Assembly (NCBI GenBank): GCA_013339765.2
Contig: JABSTR010001640.1
Location: forward strand, 62,001 to 126,000
Reading direction: 5' to 3'
Source: Haemaphysalis longicornis
Lineage: Eukaryota > Arthropoda > Arachnida > Ixodida > Ixodidae
DNA: 64,000 nucleotides
The notes beneath the pieces were generated by a model. The model was not told where the DNA came from. It saw nothing but the letters and a program-made list of their open reading frames with translations, and did no database searches. The first letter of the stretch is position 1. Each line of letters begins with the position of its first letter. Below, piece by piece: positions 59,201 through 62,338 of this stretch. The position numbers and the translations under genes were made by a program.

Positions 59201-61573
59201 CATTCAAACTACGTCAAGAAGCTGCTGATACAACGCATTCACTACCTGTGGGCGGAACGCGAGGTACATGGTGCTCTCCCCACTGCGCCACAAAACCGAC
59301 ACAGAATGGGAGGCTACGAACGCGCCTTATATCCTTGACTCATTCAAACTACGTCAAGAAGCTGCTGATACAACGCATTCACTACCACCAACTCCCCAAA
59401 CACTAAACGTTAACGCAATACACCCACCCCCTATGCGACACATTTACTCGAGTCCCCCTCGCGGGGAGATGGTCCCTTTTTTTTACGCAGGAAAAGTGGA
59501 TGTAGAGAGTTTTGTCGCTCATCAATAGTACCCTGGTCTGTAAGCCCCCAGCCATCGTGATTATTAAAGGTCACAGTTTTGTAATGCAATGCTTGCGTAA
59601 AGCTTTGCAGCTGTCATGACTCTAGGCCCTCACTTAAACTGTAGCTCTCTTTTGTCACCACGGATATAAGCTATAAATAACTCATCTGGAACTCACCTGG
59701 AAATGCACGCGCAAGGATGCAGTGGATTGATCGTGGCAGATTCTTCAACGAAGACATGTTTAGCTAACAAAAGACAGGAATTTTTTCGAGGCTGCCCGTG
59801 GCTGCTCATACACATTTTGAGGCAGTACTGGCTGCACATGCTTTGCCTTACAACAGTGTGCATGGGAAGAGTTCCTTGTACAAAAGGAAAGTTTATGTTG
59901 TGGGTAACTGCTAGCCAAAAATGTTCTTCATCTTGATTTAGGCAGCAATTTTAAGGGTAGTTTGCTGATGCAGTTTTCAGAACTGTAATTCAAAATAGGT
60001 ATGGCCTTGGGAGAACTCGGCAAGCGCTCCCAAATAATGAAAAGTAAGCTACCTCTGTCACTTAAAAGAAAAGTATACAACCAATGCAAGCTGCTTGTGA
60101 TGGCAACATATTGAGCTGAAACTTGGCGCCTTACTAAACAAATGGAAAGCAAACTGGTCAGCTCGACGGGCCATGGAACTAATAATGTTAGGAATTACAC
60201 TCAAGGACAAGAAACAAGCTACCTGGACCAGAGAACAAACTAGAGTAGATTATATCATAGTTTAAATAAAGAAAAAGAAATGGACTTGGGCTGGCCACAT
60301 AGTGAGACGAAACCCACAAGCGGTGGACAATTGTGATAACAGAGTGGATACCAGAGATACGACTAGAAAGAGAAGGCCATTAAATGGATGGAAGGACCAA
60401 ATAAGACAAGTTAGAGGCAAGGAATGGACTTGGGCAGTGCAGGACAGAATTGGGTGGAAATCAGTGGGAGAGGCCTTCGTCCTGCAGCGGACCTAAGTAG
60501 GCTGCTGCTGCTGCTGATGATGGTTATGATTTTGCAGTGGCATGGCTGACACGTGAATATGCACTCAAAAATGCACACTGAAACATGCGCAAATACAACC
60601 CCAGTTCACTTTAATGCACAAATTTTTATCCGGTTTTCACCGGCTTTATGCGTGAGGCTGTCTTGCAGGCTGGCTTCCGTCAATAGTCTGTTTTTTTTTT
60701 TTTTTTTTTTTTTGCAGAGTTGTACAAATATACCAGTGCCATATTGCTAACTGTTTTCTTGCTCACCTAAAGCTTTCATGGCATTTCGTTATGTATTGAC
60801 TTTTAGTCTTATTGCACGTTGGCTCGCCTAATTTATGCAGACGACGTTGCGCCAGAATGAAAATAAATTAGTGCAGCCTTAATTCTAGAGCTCACTTATC
60901 AAGCTTAAGCATTACAAAGCTTAGCATGTGCACTTTATTTTGTACACCCTGGTGTACCACCTTCAATGGCTATATGTCCATAGATATATTGATAAATTTT
61001 AAGCCTTCAGGTTGTTGGTGCAGTAGTATGTACATATTTTGAATTGCCTGTGCTCACACGTCATTGCCTTTTCACTCTGCAGAACAATATCTGAAGACGG
61101 CAGTAAAGGTCACCTCCAAAGCCCAGGTAATCTACATTTTTTATCATCTTCGTGGGGCCTCTTGAAATGATATGGACAAAAGTAAGAACGACACATTTGC
61201 CGCAGTGCTCAATTCTCAAAGATGCATGTTGTTTTGCATTGTTCTGCAAAGTCGTTCATCTGGAGTTGAATGTTGTCCTTTAACGAAGTAACGGATGTAA
61301 CGGTGTTGCAGTAATTCTCACAGTGGACATTGGGAGTGTTGTGCTGCCCACTAAAGCTGCTCGCTTGAAGCGCTCCTCGACAGATCTTTCTTGGGTTTTG
61401 GATACACGTCTGTGTGTTTTGGAGTTTAGTTAGAAAGCTTGATTAAAAGACCGCCCATACAAACGCCACTTGGGCTCGCTTTTTTGCAGGTGTGTGCGCT
61501 GCTCGTTGAAGGACTGGAAGCCGACGCTGCACTCACACGGCAAGGATGTTGCAGGGCGCTGTCTTTTCTGGAG
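26068..61573 (+). CDS. RIPOR: RIPOR (FAM65) family Rho-interacting polarity regulator, 19 coding exons, 3' incomplete
   Basis: Spliced exons give about 945 codons whose order matches vertebrate RIPOR1/2/3 from end to end. The N-terminus has MSLSERL and RSRSFAGLL; exons 3-6 are charged and helical; exons 6-8 hold the PL48-type core (QQRMRDGVRSM, GFARLCAGDNFEIS, LKLNLVITW). Exons 9-13 are Ser/Pro/Gly-rich with conserved islands (GHYPELLSLEQSI, SNVSISVESAL). Exons 14-19 hold the C-terminal helical part (LGTFGPLRC, LLVEGLEADAALTR). Vertebrate RIPORs bind active Rho GTPases and influence cell polarity, Golgi orientation and migration, partly with CCM3/MST kinases; the same role here is inferred. 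Intron phases agree at all junctions except 52169/54791, where an exon seems to be missing. Three junctions need a donor 4 bp downstream of the strongest one. Vertebrate proteins of 950-1220 residues suggest that about 60 codons lie beyond 61573. The single-gene model is my own reconstruction. Confidence 0.88.
27249..27284. repeat. Perfect 17-bp hairpin
   Basis: TAGCGTCACTAAATAAG is followed by CC and its exact reverse complement. It is exact and has only a two-base loop, so it could be a recent or extruding palindrome. It lies in RIPOR intron 1. Confidence 0.95.
27341..27640 (-). mobile_element. Helitron / PIF1-type helicase remnant
   Basis: On the - strand 27356-27574 reads EDEDVYVALSRCTNVNNLYL, then TNADGDYRFYHRDDNID, then MMDEFRRLEHHR. 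The VYVALSRCTN stretch matches helicase motif VI of PIF1/Helitron proteins; the rest of the helicase and any Rep domain are missing. A segment of about 50 bp (AGGGGCGAAGCTCC to TGTCCATCCCTTGTGTCTCG) occurs twice, at 27342 and 27587, bracketing the coding remnant. Confidence 0.6.
28251..28395 (+). CDS. RIPOR: RIPOR exon 2
   Basis: Acceptor TGCCGTGCAG at 28250, donor CAG/GTCTGA at 28396; enters in phase 1 and leaves in phase 2. It reads SVLGQHHSPHAPRRI, then GKPPRSPRPARTLLIFNAVE, then RGLR. The last part aligns with the vertebrate segment ERLDLVYTALKRGL at the start of the conserved N-terminal domain. Confidence 0.8.
28742..28842. repeat. Imperfect inverted repeat with A/T runs
   Basis: TGATG, an A run and CGGCGCAAAGACG on the left pair with CGTCTCTTTGCGCTG, a T run and CCATCA on the right. 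It may be a small MITE; no target duplication was identified. Confidence 0.55.
29201..29279 (+). CDS. RIPOR: RIPOR exon 3
   Basis: Acceptor CCTCGTGCAG at 29200, donor CAG/GTAGGT at 29280; phase 2 to 0. It reads ECVSLAQEDILSLRSSVDNL, then SLSSSQ. Its length and position equal the vertebrate helix after LKRGL, although residues are divergent. It is the weakest exon by sequence and is supported mainly by phase at both ends. Confidence 0.72.
29480..29509 (+). CDS. RIPOR: RIPOR exon 4 (30-nt micro-exon)
   Basis: Acceptor GCGCTTCAG at 29479 after a pyrimidine-rich tract, donor AAG/GTGAGA at 29510. It encodes SQGKLYDCEK in phase 0, aligning with vertebrate RLGFLYDLDK. An alternative acceptor six bases downstream (CTCAG at 29485) would keep frame and drop SQ. 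Confidence 0.8.
29982..30035 (+). CDS. RIPOR: RIPOR exon 5
   Basis: Acceptor TTCTTCAG at 29981 behind a T run, donor AAG/GTAAGA at 30036. The 18 codons read QLKAAERYLKRIEFQLSK, matching vertebrate QVKSIERFLRRLEFHASK closely, with phase 0 on both sides. Amphipathic coiled-coil-like helix. Confidence 0.92.
30091..30500 (+). repeat. Dispersed repeat family A, copy A4
   Basis: In RIPOR intron 5. It contains three to four core units beginning ACTAAAACACCGAGACACTC, each with GCGCCAGAGCG-like ends, and finishes with CATGCTTCGCC and GGGATTTTTTT. Confidence 0.85.
31192..31653. mobile_element. Pogo/Tigger-type MITE with TA target duplication
   Basis: Left end CCATATTTTCGCGATTATAA and right end (reverse complement) CCGTATTTTCGCGCGTATAA, both followed by CCCA, with TA immediately outside each end (31190-31191 and 31654-31655). 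462 bp without coding capacity, in RIPOR intron 5. Confidence 0.8.
31813..32023 (+). CDS. RIPOR: RIPOR exon 6
   Basis: Acceptor GGCCACCAG at 31812, donor GCG/GTAAGT at 32024; phase 0 to 1. It reads VEELREHYEVQQRMRDGVRS, then YRECVDTLCVLEARLEQLMG, matching vertebrate IDELYEAYCVQRRLRDGAYN and the helix after it. It is one of the best conserved exons. Confidence 0.95.
32088..32497 (+). repeat. Dispersed repeat family A, copy A5
   Basis: In RIPOR intron 6, 65 bp after exon 6. Three core units, then GGTTTCATCTCCGTTGGC, CATGCTTCGCCCCTTCCC and GGGATTTTTTTT. Same orientation as the gene. Confidence 0.85.
33168..33798. mobile_element. MITE with CACACGGCAAATC-type inverted ends
   Basis: Left ACCCCTGTCACACAGCAGAT followed by CTAATGACAT; right, reverse-complemented, ACCCCTATCACACGGCAAAT followed by CTAATGTCAT. 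The motif AATGACATT recurs inside. 631 bp, no transposase. Target duplication not clear. Confidence 0.75.
33954..34121. repeat. Near-perfect foldback hairpin, 73-bp arms
   Basis: ATTATTTCTTGTAAAAACAC to ACAAGATGCACA on the left is matched by the reverse complement of the right with about five to six mismatches, leaving a loop of about 20 bp. It lies 58 bp upstream of exon 7, so in the transcript it would fold close to that splice acceptor. Confidence 0.92.
34180..34349 (+). CDS. RIPOR: RIPOR exon 7
   Basis: Acceptor GTCGCGCAG at 34179, donor AAG/GTGGGC at 34350; phase 1 to 0. It reads GIQGFARLCAGDNFEISVKH, then GDQKWKSRGRVQKNGQQAWD, then LLGEFLYIK. It aligns with vertebrate GLAGFARLCVGDQYEI and LLTEFLSIK, the beta-rich core of the PL48-type domain. 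A near-perfect hairpin (33954-34121) ends only 58 bp before it. Confidence 0.96.
34384..34966 (-). repeat. Dispersed repeat family B, copy 2
   Basis: Inverse of copy 1 at 8664, in RIPOR intron 7. It carries CGCCTTGTCGTCGTAGCTCT, CCGCTGGCGCTTGTCATACA, GGCAGTGCAACGCCGGCACG and CACTTCCGACAGCTTTAACA. Confidence 0.82.
35352..35433 (+). repeat. Paired long G runs
   Basis: Two runs of about 13-18 G occur about 60 bp apart, the second preceded by nine or more T. On the RNA-like strand they could form G-quadruplexes. The run lengths may also be assembly-sensitive. Confidence 0.7.
35872..36020 (+). CDS. RIPOR: RIPOR exon 8
   Basis: Acceptor CCCCCGTGTAG at 35871, donor GAA/GTGAGT at 36021; phase 0 to 2. 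It reads AVEVRGLGKNVLLGNKSCEI, then KELFSSHSQLMTINLNSSG, then LKLNLVITW, matching vertebrate VTELKGLANHVVVGSVSCET and IKLSLEVTW. It closes the conserved N-terminal domain. Confidence 0.96.
36212..36385. mobile_element. Short pogo-type MITE with TA target duplication
   Basis: Left end CAGTAGCCGACCGTTTTTTC; right, reverse-complemented, CAGTAGCCGACTGATTTTTC. TA outside each end (36210-36211, 36386-36387). 174 bp in RIPOR intron 8. Confidence 0.85.
36514..37311. mobile_element. piggyBac-type MITE with TTAA target duplication
   Basis: The ends are an exact inverted repeat, AGGGACCCTGCAACAC and GTGTTGCAGGGTCCCT, with TTAA directly outside both (36510-36513 and 37312-37315). 798 bp with no recognisable transposase. 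The TTAA duplication points to piggyBac-type mobilisation. Confidence 0.85.
37507..37875 (-). mobile_element. CR1/Jockey-like LINE 3' end
   Basis: On the - strand it reads AFVDWNQLPGNIVTLINHDS, then FIEKL, the typical end of a non-LTR reverse transcriptase ORF. The 3' part contains TAATGCCCTTAAGGGCCTTT and a TGAATGAATA-type tail. 5' truncated. It meets another LINE end head to head at about 37870. Confidence 0.7.
37876..38337 (+). mobile_element. 5'-truncated LINE 3' end with poly-A
   Basis: The + strand ORF to 38298 reads RWEEVLLWRLRVGVALSPAV, then NCPFRTVPASEADTSHLLWT, then CPAL. The C-x-H-x-C knuckle (EADTSHLLWTCP) is typical of the C-terminus of I/R1-group retrotransposon ORF2 proteins. 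A short 3' UTR and an A run (38322-38337) follow. Confidence 0.7.
38821..38959 (+). CDS. RIPOR: RIPOR exon 9
   Basis: Acceptor CCATTCACAG at 38820, donor GGG/GTGAGC at 38960; phase 2 to 0. It reads (N)PLHGCMEDTLSGSKQSPPVL, then SSPFTRRRGTSPFRSDTILE. Basic and Ser-rich; start of the low-complexity middle of the protein. It is supported by clean sites and phase rather than by strong homology. Confidence 0.85.
39663..39905. repeat. Foldback element, about 56-bp arms
   Basis: GCACAATACGGTGCAAATGA to CAGAACACGCAAA (39664-39719) pairs with TTTGCGTGTTCTGATTCATA to CACATATTGTGC (39849-39904). No coding capacity. In RIPOR intron 9. Confidence 0.8.
40145..40438 (+). CDS. RIPOR: RIPOR exon 10
   Basis: Acceptor TCCCTTCAG at 40144. 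It reads SMVHELETGPREWRPQVSDW, a Gly/Ser-rich run, then SYVHNRPQSPTLRAVEMTTS. The strong donor AGAG/GTGGGT at 40435 leaves phase 2, but exon 11 is conserved in a frame that needs phase 0. The GT at 40439 (GTGCAC) gives phase 0 and adds one Trp. Both ends are possible in vivo; the in-frame one is annotated. Confidence 0.8.
40735..41103. mobile_element. Partial copy of the TTAA foldback family
   Basis: Shares GTTTAATGAGCTGTAAAATT, the CGCCAGGGTTCGTAGTAT block and ACCAGTGTCCC end with the full element at 44879-45527, but only the loop and one arm are present. It ends about 50 bp before exon 11. Confidence 0.75.
41153..41386 (+). CDS. RIPOR: RIPOR exon 11
   Basis: Acceptor GTCCTCGCAG at 41152, donor AGG/GTGAGG at 41387. 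The conserved frame reads LLQRLDLAEPNGGGGSVSPP, then LRDAVQGLSACLEDIQGHYP, then ELLSLEQSIAELDRLLR. It matches the vertebrate helix LMAALDDYRGQFPELQGLEQ. The frame that follows the stronger donor of exon 10 starts WSSMGGVDSGSD but reaches a TGA inside this exon. Confidence 0.85.
44493..44660 (+). CDS. RIPOR: RIPOR exon 12
   Basis: Acceptor TTTGCAATCTAG at 44492. It reads KTKRPQQFVLDLYDLQRRSH, then RRGSTGSNVSISVESALGCF, then DFLDSEETESSES, matching vertebrate RASSLSITVEHALESFSFLN. The strong donor AGCAG/GTGGGT at 44657 leaves phase 2, but exon 13 needs phase 0; the GT at 44661 (GTGCTG) gives it. A further in-frame GT (TTG/GTGGGC, near 44691) is another candidate. Confidence 0.82.
44879..45527. 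mobile_element. Foldback element with about 300-bp arms and TTAA ends
   Basis: The left arm (44879 to about 45180) is the imperfect reverse complement of the right (about 45232-45527), including GACAAGTTTCCCAGAGTTTA and CGACGCATCAAA. TTAA flanks both ends (44875-44878 and 45528-45531). No coding capacity. It fills much of RIPOR intron 12. Confidence 0.88.
45929..46183 (+). CDS. RIPOR: RIPOR exon 13
   Basis: Acceptor GTTCGATTAG at 45928, donor GAG/GTAACT at 46184; phase 0 to 0. It reads SGTIVQVTEETFSLFRIISP, then KNGGTADSGVALLKDRKSPI, then DHLDCAIAVHCRYCIRLVE. The last part corresponds to the vertebrate LDAALVRHLYHCSRLLLK helix that starts the C-terminal domain. Confidence 0.92.
46456..48189 (-). 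mobile_element. Pogo/Tigger-type DNA transposon, apparently complete
   Basis: Inverted ends: left CCGTATACACTCGTGTAAGG, right (reverse complement) CCGTATACGCTCGACTAAGG, both followed by GCCGC. TA flanks both (46454-46455, 48190-48191). A second inverted copy of GCGGCCCTTACAC lies just inside each end. 1734 bp with one long ORF on the - strand, antisense to RIPOR in its intron 13. Confidence 0.92.
46632..47882 (-). CDS. Pogo/Tigger-type DDE transposase, intact
   Basis: 416 codons from ATG at 47882 (MEKKKRLTAYDAAFK) to the stop at 46632. The frame stays open upstream to 48200, but that part is Arg/Ser-rich and crosses the inverted repeat, so I place the start at 47882. Residues about 5-50 form a helix-turn-helix (KRAAGRKFNVDDKCVRRW); about 68-135 a CENP-B-like HTH ending GWLRRFMKRQQLSIRRRT. 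The catalytic triad is visible: D173 in GNADQTP, D280 in VLDSFRGH and D316 in LQPLDVSINRPFK, with 35 residues between the last two. An acidic tail (EDDLIHERADD, SSDTDEDI) ends the protein. It would bind the ends and catalyse cut-and-paste transposition in the nucleus. No stop or frameshift is visible, so activity is possible. Confidence 0.92.
   Translation of the reverse strand: MEKKKRLTAYDAAFKLQVVAYAEQNGKRAAGRKFNVDDKCVRRWCDQKEELAATNKTRKAFRGKPCKFPALEKELMKYVTDIRKDGYALSTEMLRVKALAIARHMNISPTDFKASEGWLRRFMKRQQLSIRRRTTLCQRLPREYDDKVIKFHRFVNALRAKHEYHLSQIGNADQTPVWFDSPENTTVNQTGAKSVLVRTTGAERQRCTVMLSVTADGRKLPPYVVFKRKTLPKESFPNGIIVRVQENGWMSDELMVDWLKTVWANRPGGLLRRKALLVLDSFRGHLTERVKARLAEGRTHLAVIPGGLTSMLQPLDVSINRPFKAEFRRLYSEWMAAGHHEKTPTGRLKRASLQLVCSWILNAWRAVSADIIVKSFKVTGISNAMDGTEDDLIHERADDASSGDETSPSSDTDEDI
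48630..48656. repeat. Perfect 11-bp stem hairpin
   Basis: GGAAACAGACA, loop GCACT, TGTCTGTTTCC. In RIPOR intron 13, outside the pogo element. No terminator or ncRNA context. Confidence 0.85.
49039..49174 (+). CDS. RIPOR: RIPOR exon 14
   Basis: Acceptor TGGTGTGCAG at 49038, donor ATG/GTGAGG at 49175; phase 0 to 1. It reads SLGTFGPLRCRERASIEKLQ, then HQARLLYKLFRVASRFLEDR. LGTFGPLRC is a signature shared with vertebrate RIPORs. The intron before it carries the pogo/Tigger element with an intact transposase ORF. Confidence 0.95.
49406..50319 (-). mobile_element. piggyBac element with large internal deletion
   Basis: Ends CCCTTTGAGGGTC and its inverse GACCCTCAAAGGG, with TTAA directly outside (49402-49405 and 50320-50323). 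That is the classic piggyBac layout. At 914 bp it lacks the transposase core. In RIPOR intron 14. Confidence 0.9.
49549..49767 (-). pseudogene. piggyBac transposase remnant: N-terminus joined to C-terminal cysteine motif
   Basis: A 72-codon ORF begins MAQRTARSDDTDRDVSSDSE, an acidic Ser-rich segment like the N-terminus of piggyBac transposases. It then passes into DCDKALCVDPCFKEYHTLN, which matches the C-terminal cysteine-rich domain (C-x-L-C-x-x-PCF-x-x-YHT). The catalytic DDD core, usually some 400 residues, is absent. It may be an in-frame internal deletion; whether the product is made is unknown. Confidence 0.75.
50412..50920. mobile_element. TTAA-flanked MITE (AGGCCAACTGCACTC ends)
   Basis: Left end AGGCCAACTGCACTCAAAAT, right end (reverse complement) GGCCAACTGCACTCAAATTT, TTAA on both sides (50408-50411 and 50921-50924). 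A 127-codon ORF inside has no recognisable motif. Directly after it, 50925 starts a sequence like the end of the foldback family (GGGGGACACTGGTCTT). Confidence 0.8.
51232..51396. mobile_element. Short Tigger-type MITE with TA target duplication
   Basis: Left end CAGTGTAGCCCACTTATAAC, right end (reverse complement) CAGTCTAGCCCGCTTATAAC; TA at 51230-51231 and 51397-51398. 165 bp with inner repeats of TATAACGAA. In RIPOR intron 14. Confidence 0.88.
52033..52169 (+). CDS. RIPOR: RIPOR exon 15
   Basis: Acceptor CCCCGCGCAG at 52032; phase 1 entry gives GSQLVEEDDIGHLWCQMGTG, then DGLVTTLSRLREPLTRLVRS, then RLSNVQ. The end is uncertain: CAG/GTTTCG at 52170 leaves phase 0, whereas the next recognised exon needs phase 1. 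No GT nearby with a reasonable context gives phase 1. Confidence 0.82.
52349..52995 (+). mobile_element. Solo LTR (Ty3/gypsy-like)
   Basis: It starts TGTTACGAATCGG and ends GGTCGCAACA, so it has TG...CA ends, and is flanked by the direct repeat AGTG (52345-52348 and 52996-52999). A TATAAATA box lies at 52728-52735, fixing a + orientation. No internal retrotransposon genes follow, so it is a recombined solo LTR. The superfamily is inferred from the 4-bp duplication and the termini. Confidence 0.75.
54195..54436 (+). mobile_element. Ruka-like tRNA-derived SINE, complete, with 20-bp target duplication
   Basis: It begins ACCCGCCGCGGTGGCTCAGT, with a tRNA-like A box (GTGGCTCAGTGGCTAAGG) and B box (GGGTTCGATTCC). 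The body follows (CTTTTTCTGATGGAGGGCGA, ATTTCGGCGCACGATAAAGA, AATCCGGAGCCCTCCACTGC) with a CAATCAATC tail. AACCAATAGCGTGGTGTATA occurs at 54175-54194 and exactly again at 54437-54456. The form matches the tick SINE family Ruka. The exact duplication indicates a recent insertion. Confidence 0.92.
54791..54934 (+). CDS. RIPOR: RIPOR exon 16
   Basis: Acceptor CCCCCTGTTGCAG at 54790, donor AGC/GTGAGT at 54935; phase 1 to 1. It reads VTMVLQKMLDVTRLEPDMMV, then TVLQFQSYFAQLGSTLFMDH, then IDQLEAE. It aligns with the vertebrate region around AVCVKFLEDAL and LTVFQFWSFVETL. By that alignment 15-20 residues are missing between exons 15 and 16. Confidence 0.92.
55478..55627 (+). CDS. RIPOR: RIPOR exon 17
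   Basis: Acceptor TACCCTCTGCAG at 55477, donor CTG/GTAGGC at 55628; phase 1 to 1. It reads LKVLDSLSSRELPIVKRTLS, then ALKNVLPTRELLFAISQILV, then CGDRQLSNLAG, with the helix-pair pattern of a HEAT/ARM-like repeat. The following intron (5.5 kb) holds the palindrome and the 140-bp satellite. Confidence 0.92.
55714..55890 (+). mobile_element. Ruka-like SINE, 5'-truncated
   Basis: It starts inside the SINE (CGGCTGCTTTTCTGATGGAG) and continues with GATTTTGGCCCACGTTAAAG, AATCCGGAGCCCTCCACTGC and a CAATCAATC tail. The tRNA-like head is missing. In RIPOR intron 17. Confidence 0.85.
56371..56746. repeat. Palindrome with about 160-bp arms
   Basis: Left arm 56371 to about 56530 starts TGTACAGTGGGGTCCACTGT and is about 93 percent the reverse complement of 56587-56746. 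The spacer of about 56 bp is itself partly similar. The right arm runs into the first unit of the 140-bp array, sharing TGTACATGG. GC-rich; it would make a very stable cruciform or RNA hairpin. Confidence 0.93.
56742..59385. repeat. Satellite: 19 tandem units of about 140 bp
   Basis: Units begin GTACATGGTGCTCTCCCCAC and pass through CGACACAGAATGGGAGGCTA, TATATCCTTGACTCATTCAA and CACTACCTGTGGGCGGAACG. Starts: 56742, 56883, 57023, 57162, 57302, 57442, 57583, 57723, 57864, 58004, 58144, 58284, 58426, 58567, 58706, 58847, 58984, 59124, 59264; the last unit stops at 59385. Lengths are 137-142, mostly 140. Units differ by single substitutions and one-base indels. The opposite strand of each unit reads GTGGCGCAGTGGGGAGAGCA, like a tRNA A box. 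As 140 is not a multiple of 3, the long ORFs across it change frame each unit and are not a protein. In RIPOR intron 17. Confidence 0.97.
59386..60129. other. Intron sequence without a recognised feature
   Basis: Follows the satellite. Short ORFs only. A sequence CCCCCTCGCGGGGAG near 59453 could form a small hairpin. Confidence 0.45.
60130..60520 (+). mobile_element. RTE-like LINE 3' end, frame-broken
   Basis: Translated segments read ARRAMELIMLGITLKDKKQ, then KKKWTWAGHIVRRNP, then RPLNGWKDQIRQVRGKEWTW, then VQDRIGWKSVGEAFVLQRT. This order (RAME..MLG, WAGH, GRP..W, W..LGEAY) is the C-terminus of RTE-group reverse transcriptases. A frame break separates the first two. It ends in a CTG/ATG-rich tail (60500-60530). 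Confidence 0.72.
61083..61126 (+). CDS. RIPOR: RIPOR exon 18 (44 nt)
   Basis: Acceptor TCACTCTGCAG at 61082, donor CAG/GTAATC at 61127; phase 1 to 0. It encodes (E)QYLKTAVKVTSKAQ. Its size makes it easy to miss; phases fit the exons on both sides. Confidence 0.85.
61490..61573 (+). CDS. RIPOR: RIPOR exon 19 (last one found)
   Basis: Acceptor GCTTTTTTGCAG at 61489, donor GAG/GTGGGT at 61574; phase 0 on both sides. It encodes VCALLVEGLEADAALTRQGC, then CRALSFLE, matching the vertebrate repeat ALLCFLDQLEDEDVQTRVAG. The frame continues into a further exon; the expected terminal segment was not found up to 64000. Confidence 0.93.
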
Positions 61574-61741
61574 GTGGGTTCTGTCCCTTCACAGTCATTT
61601 GTCGAAACCGGTCCACTCTGAGACCCCTTTGTTTTACAATGCAGAAGGGTTGAGAGTTGAATCAGTACAGATTCACGGTAATGCAACAATGCGAGCTGAC
61701 GGGACAAAGAGGAGGAGACAACACCAGCGCTGACTGACTGA

Positions 61742-62338
61742 AGTTTAAGTGCAGAGCACTTTAGGGGTTTGCCTTGTAGCACTGGACCCAATTAGAGCCC
61801 CACGGCATACCGTCTTAATGGAGTTCCATCGTAGTGTCGTCCCACAGAGGCTTTGAAAACCAAGCGGTTTGTGCAGTCATAACCGTTCGAAACTCTTAAA
61901 CCGCTAGCGCTTGTCATACATCTCCCGGCTGTTTGGAGCAAAGAAAACTGCAGCCACATTTGAGGAAAAATGTACATAATTAACCGGCAGCGCCCACGTT
62001 CATCTAGTTCGGAACGCTTGTTGGGTTGTTTTTTACGATTGTAAGCGCAAAAAAGTGGCAGTGCAACGCCGGCACGTGCGGGAGAAAAAGCATGCGCAAA
62101 AAGAATAGAACTCCCGCTGGCGTAGTTTCAGGCAGGGGGCGCGCCTGCGAGGGCGGGAAATTTGAATTGCATTGGACAAACCTCTGTTCCATTCTTCATG
62201 AGAGGAGTGAGACAGGGTGGTGAAGAGTGTGATGGGTGGTAGCAGTGAGTGGATAACAGCGCTACAGCCCATTATGGCGGATAACTGCTCTGTACTTCCG
62301 ACAGCTTTCACTTTGAATGAAACAGCTCTAATTTTTTA
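61742..62338 (-). repeat. Dispersed repeat family B, copy 3
   Basis: Same orientation as copy 2: AAGTGCAGAGCACTTTAGGG, CCGCTAGCGCTTGTCATACA, GGCAGTGCAACGCCGGCACG and CTTCCGACAGCTTTCAC. It begins 169 bp after RIPOR exon 19. Confidence 0.82.

Noticed and set aside
56742..59385. CRISPR-like array
   Set aside because: The whole 140-bp unit repeats with no unique spacers, and the context is a eukaryotic intron.
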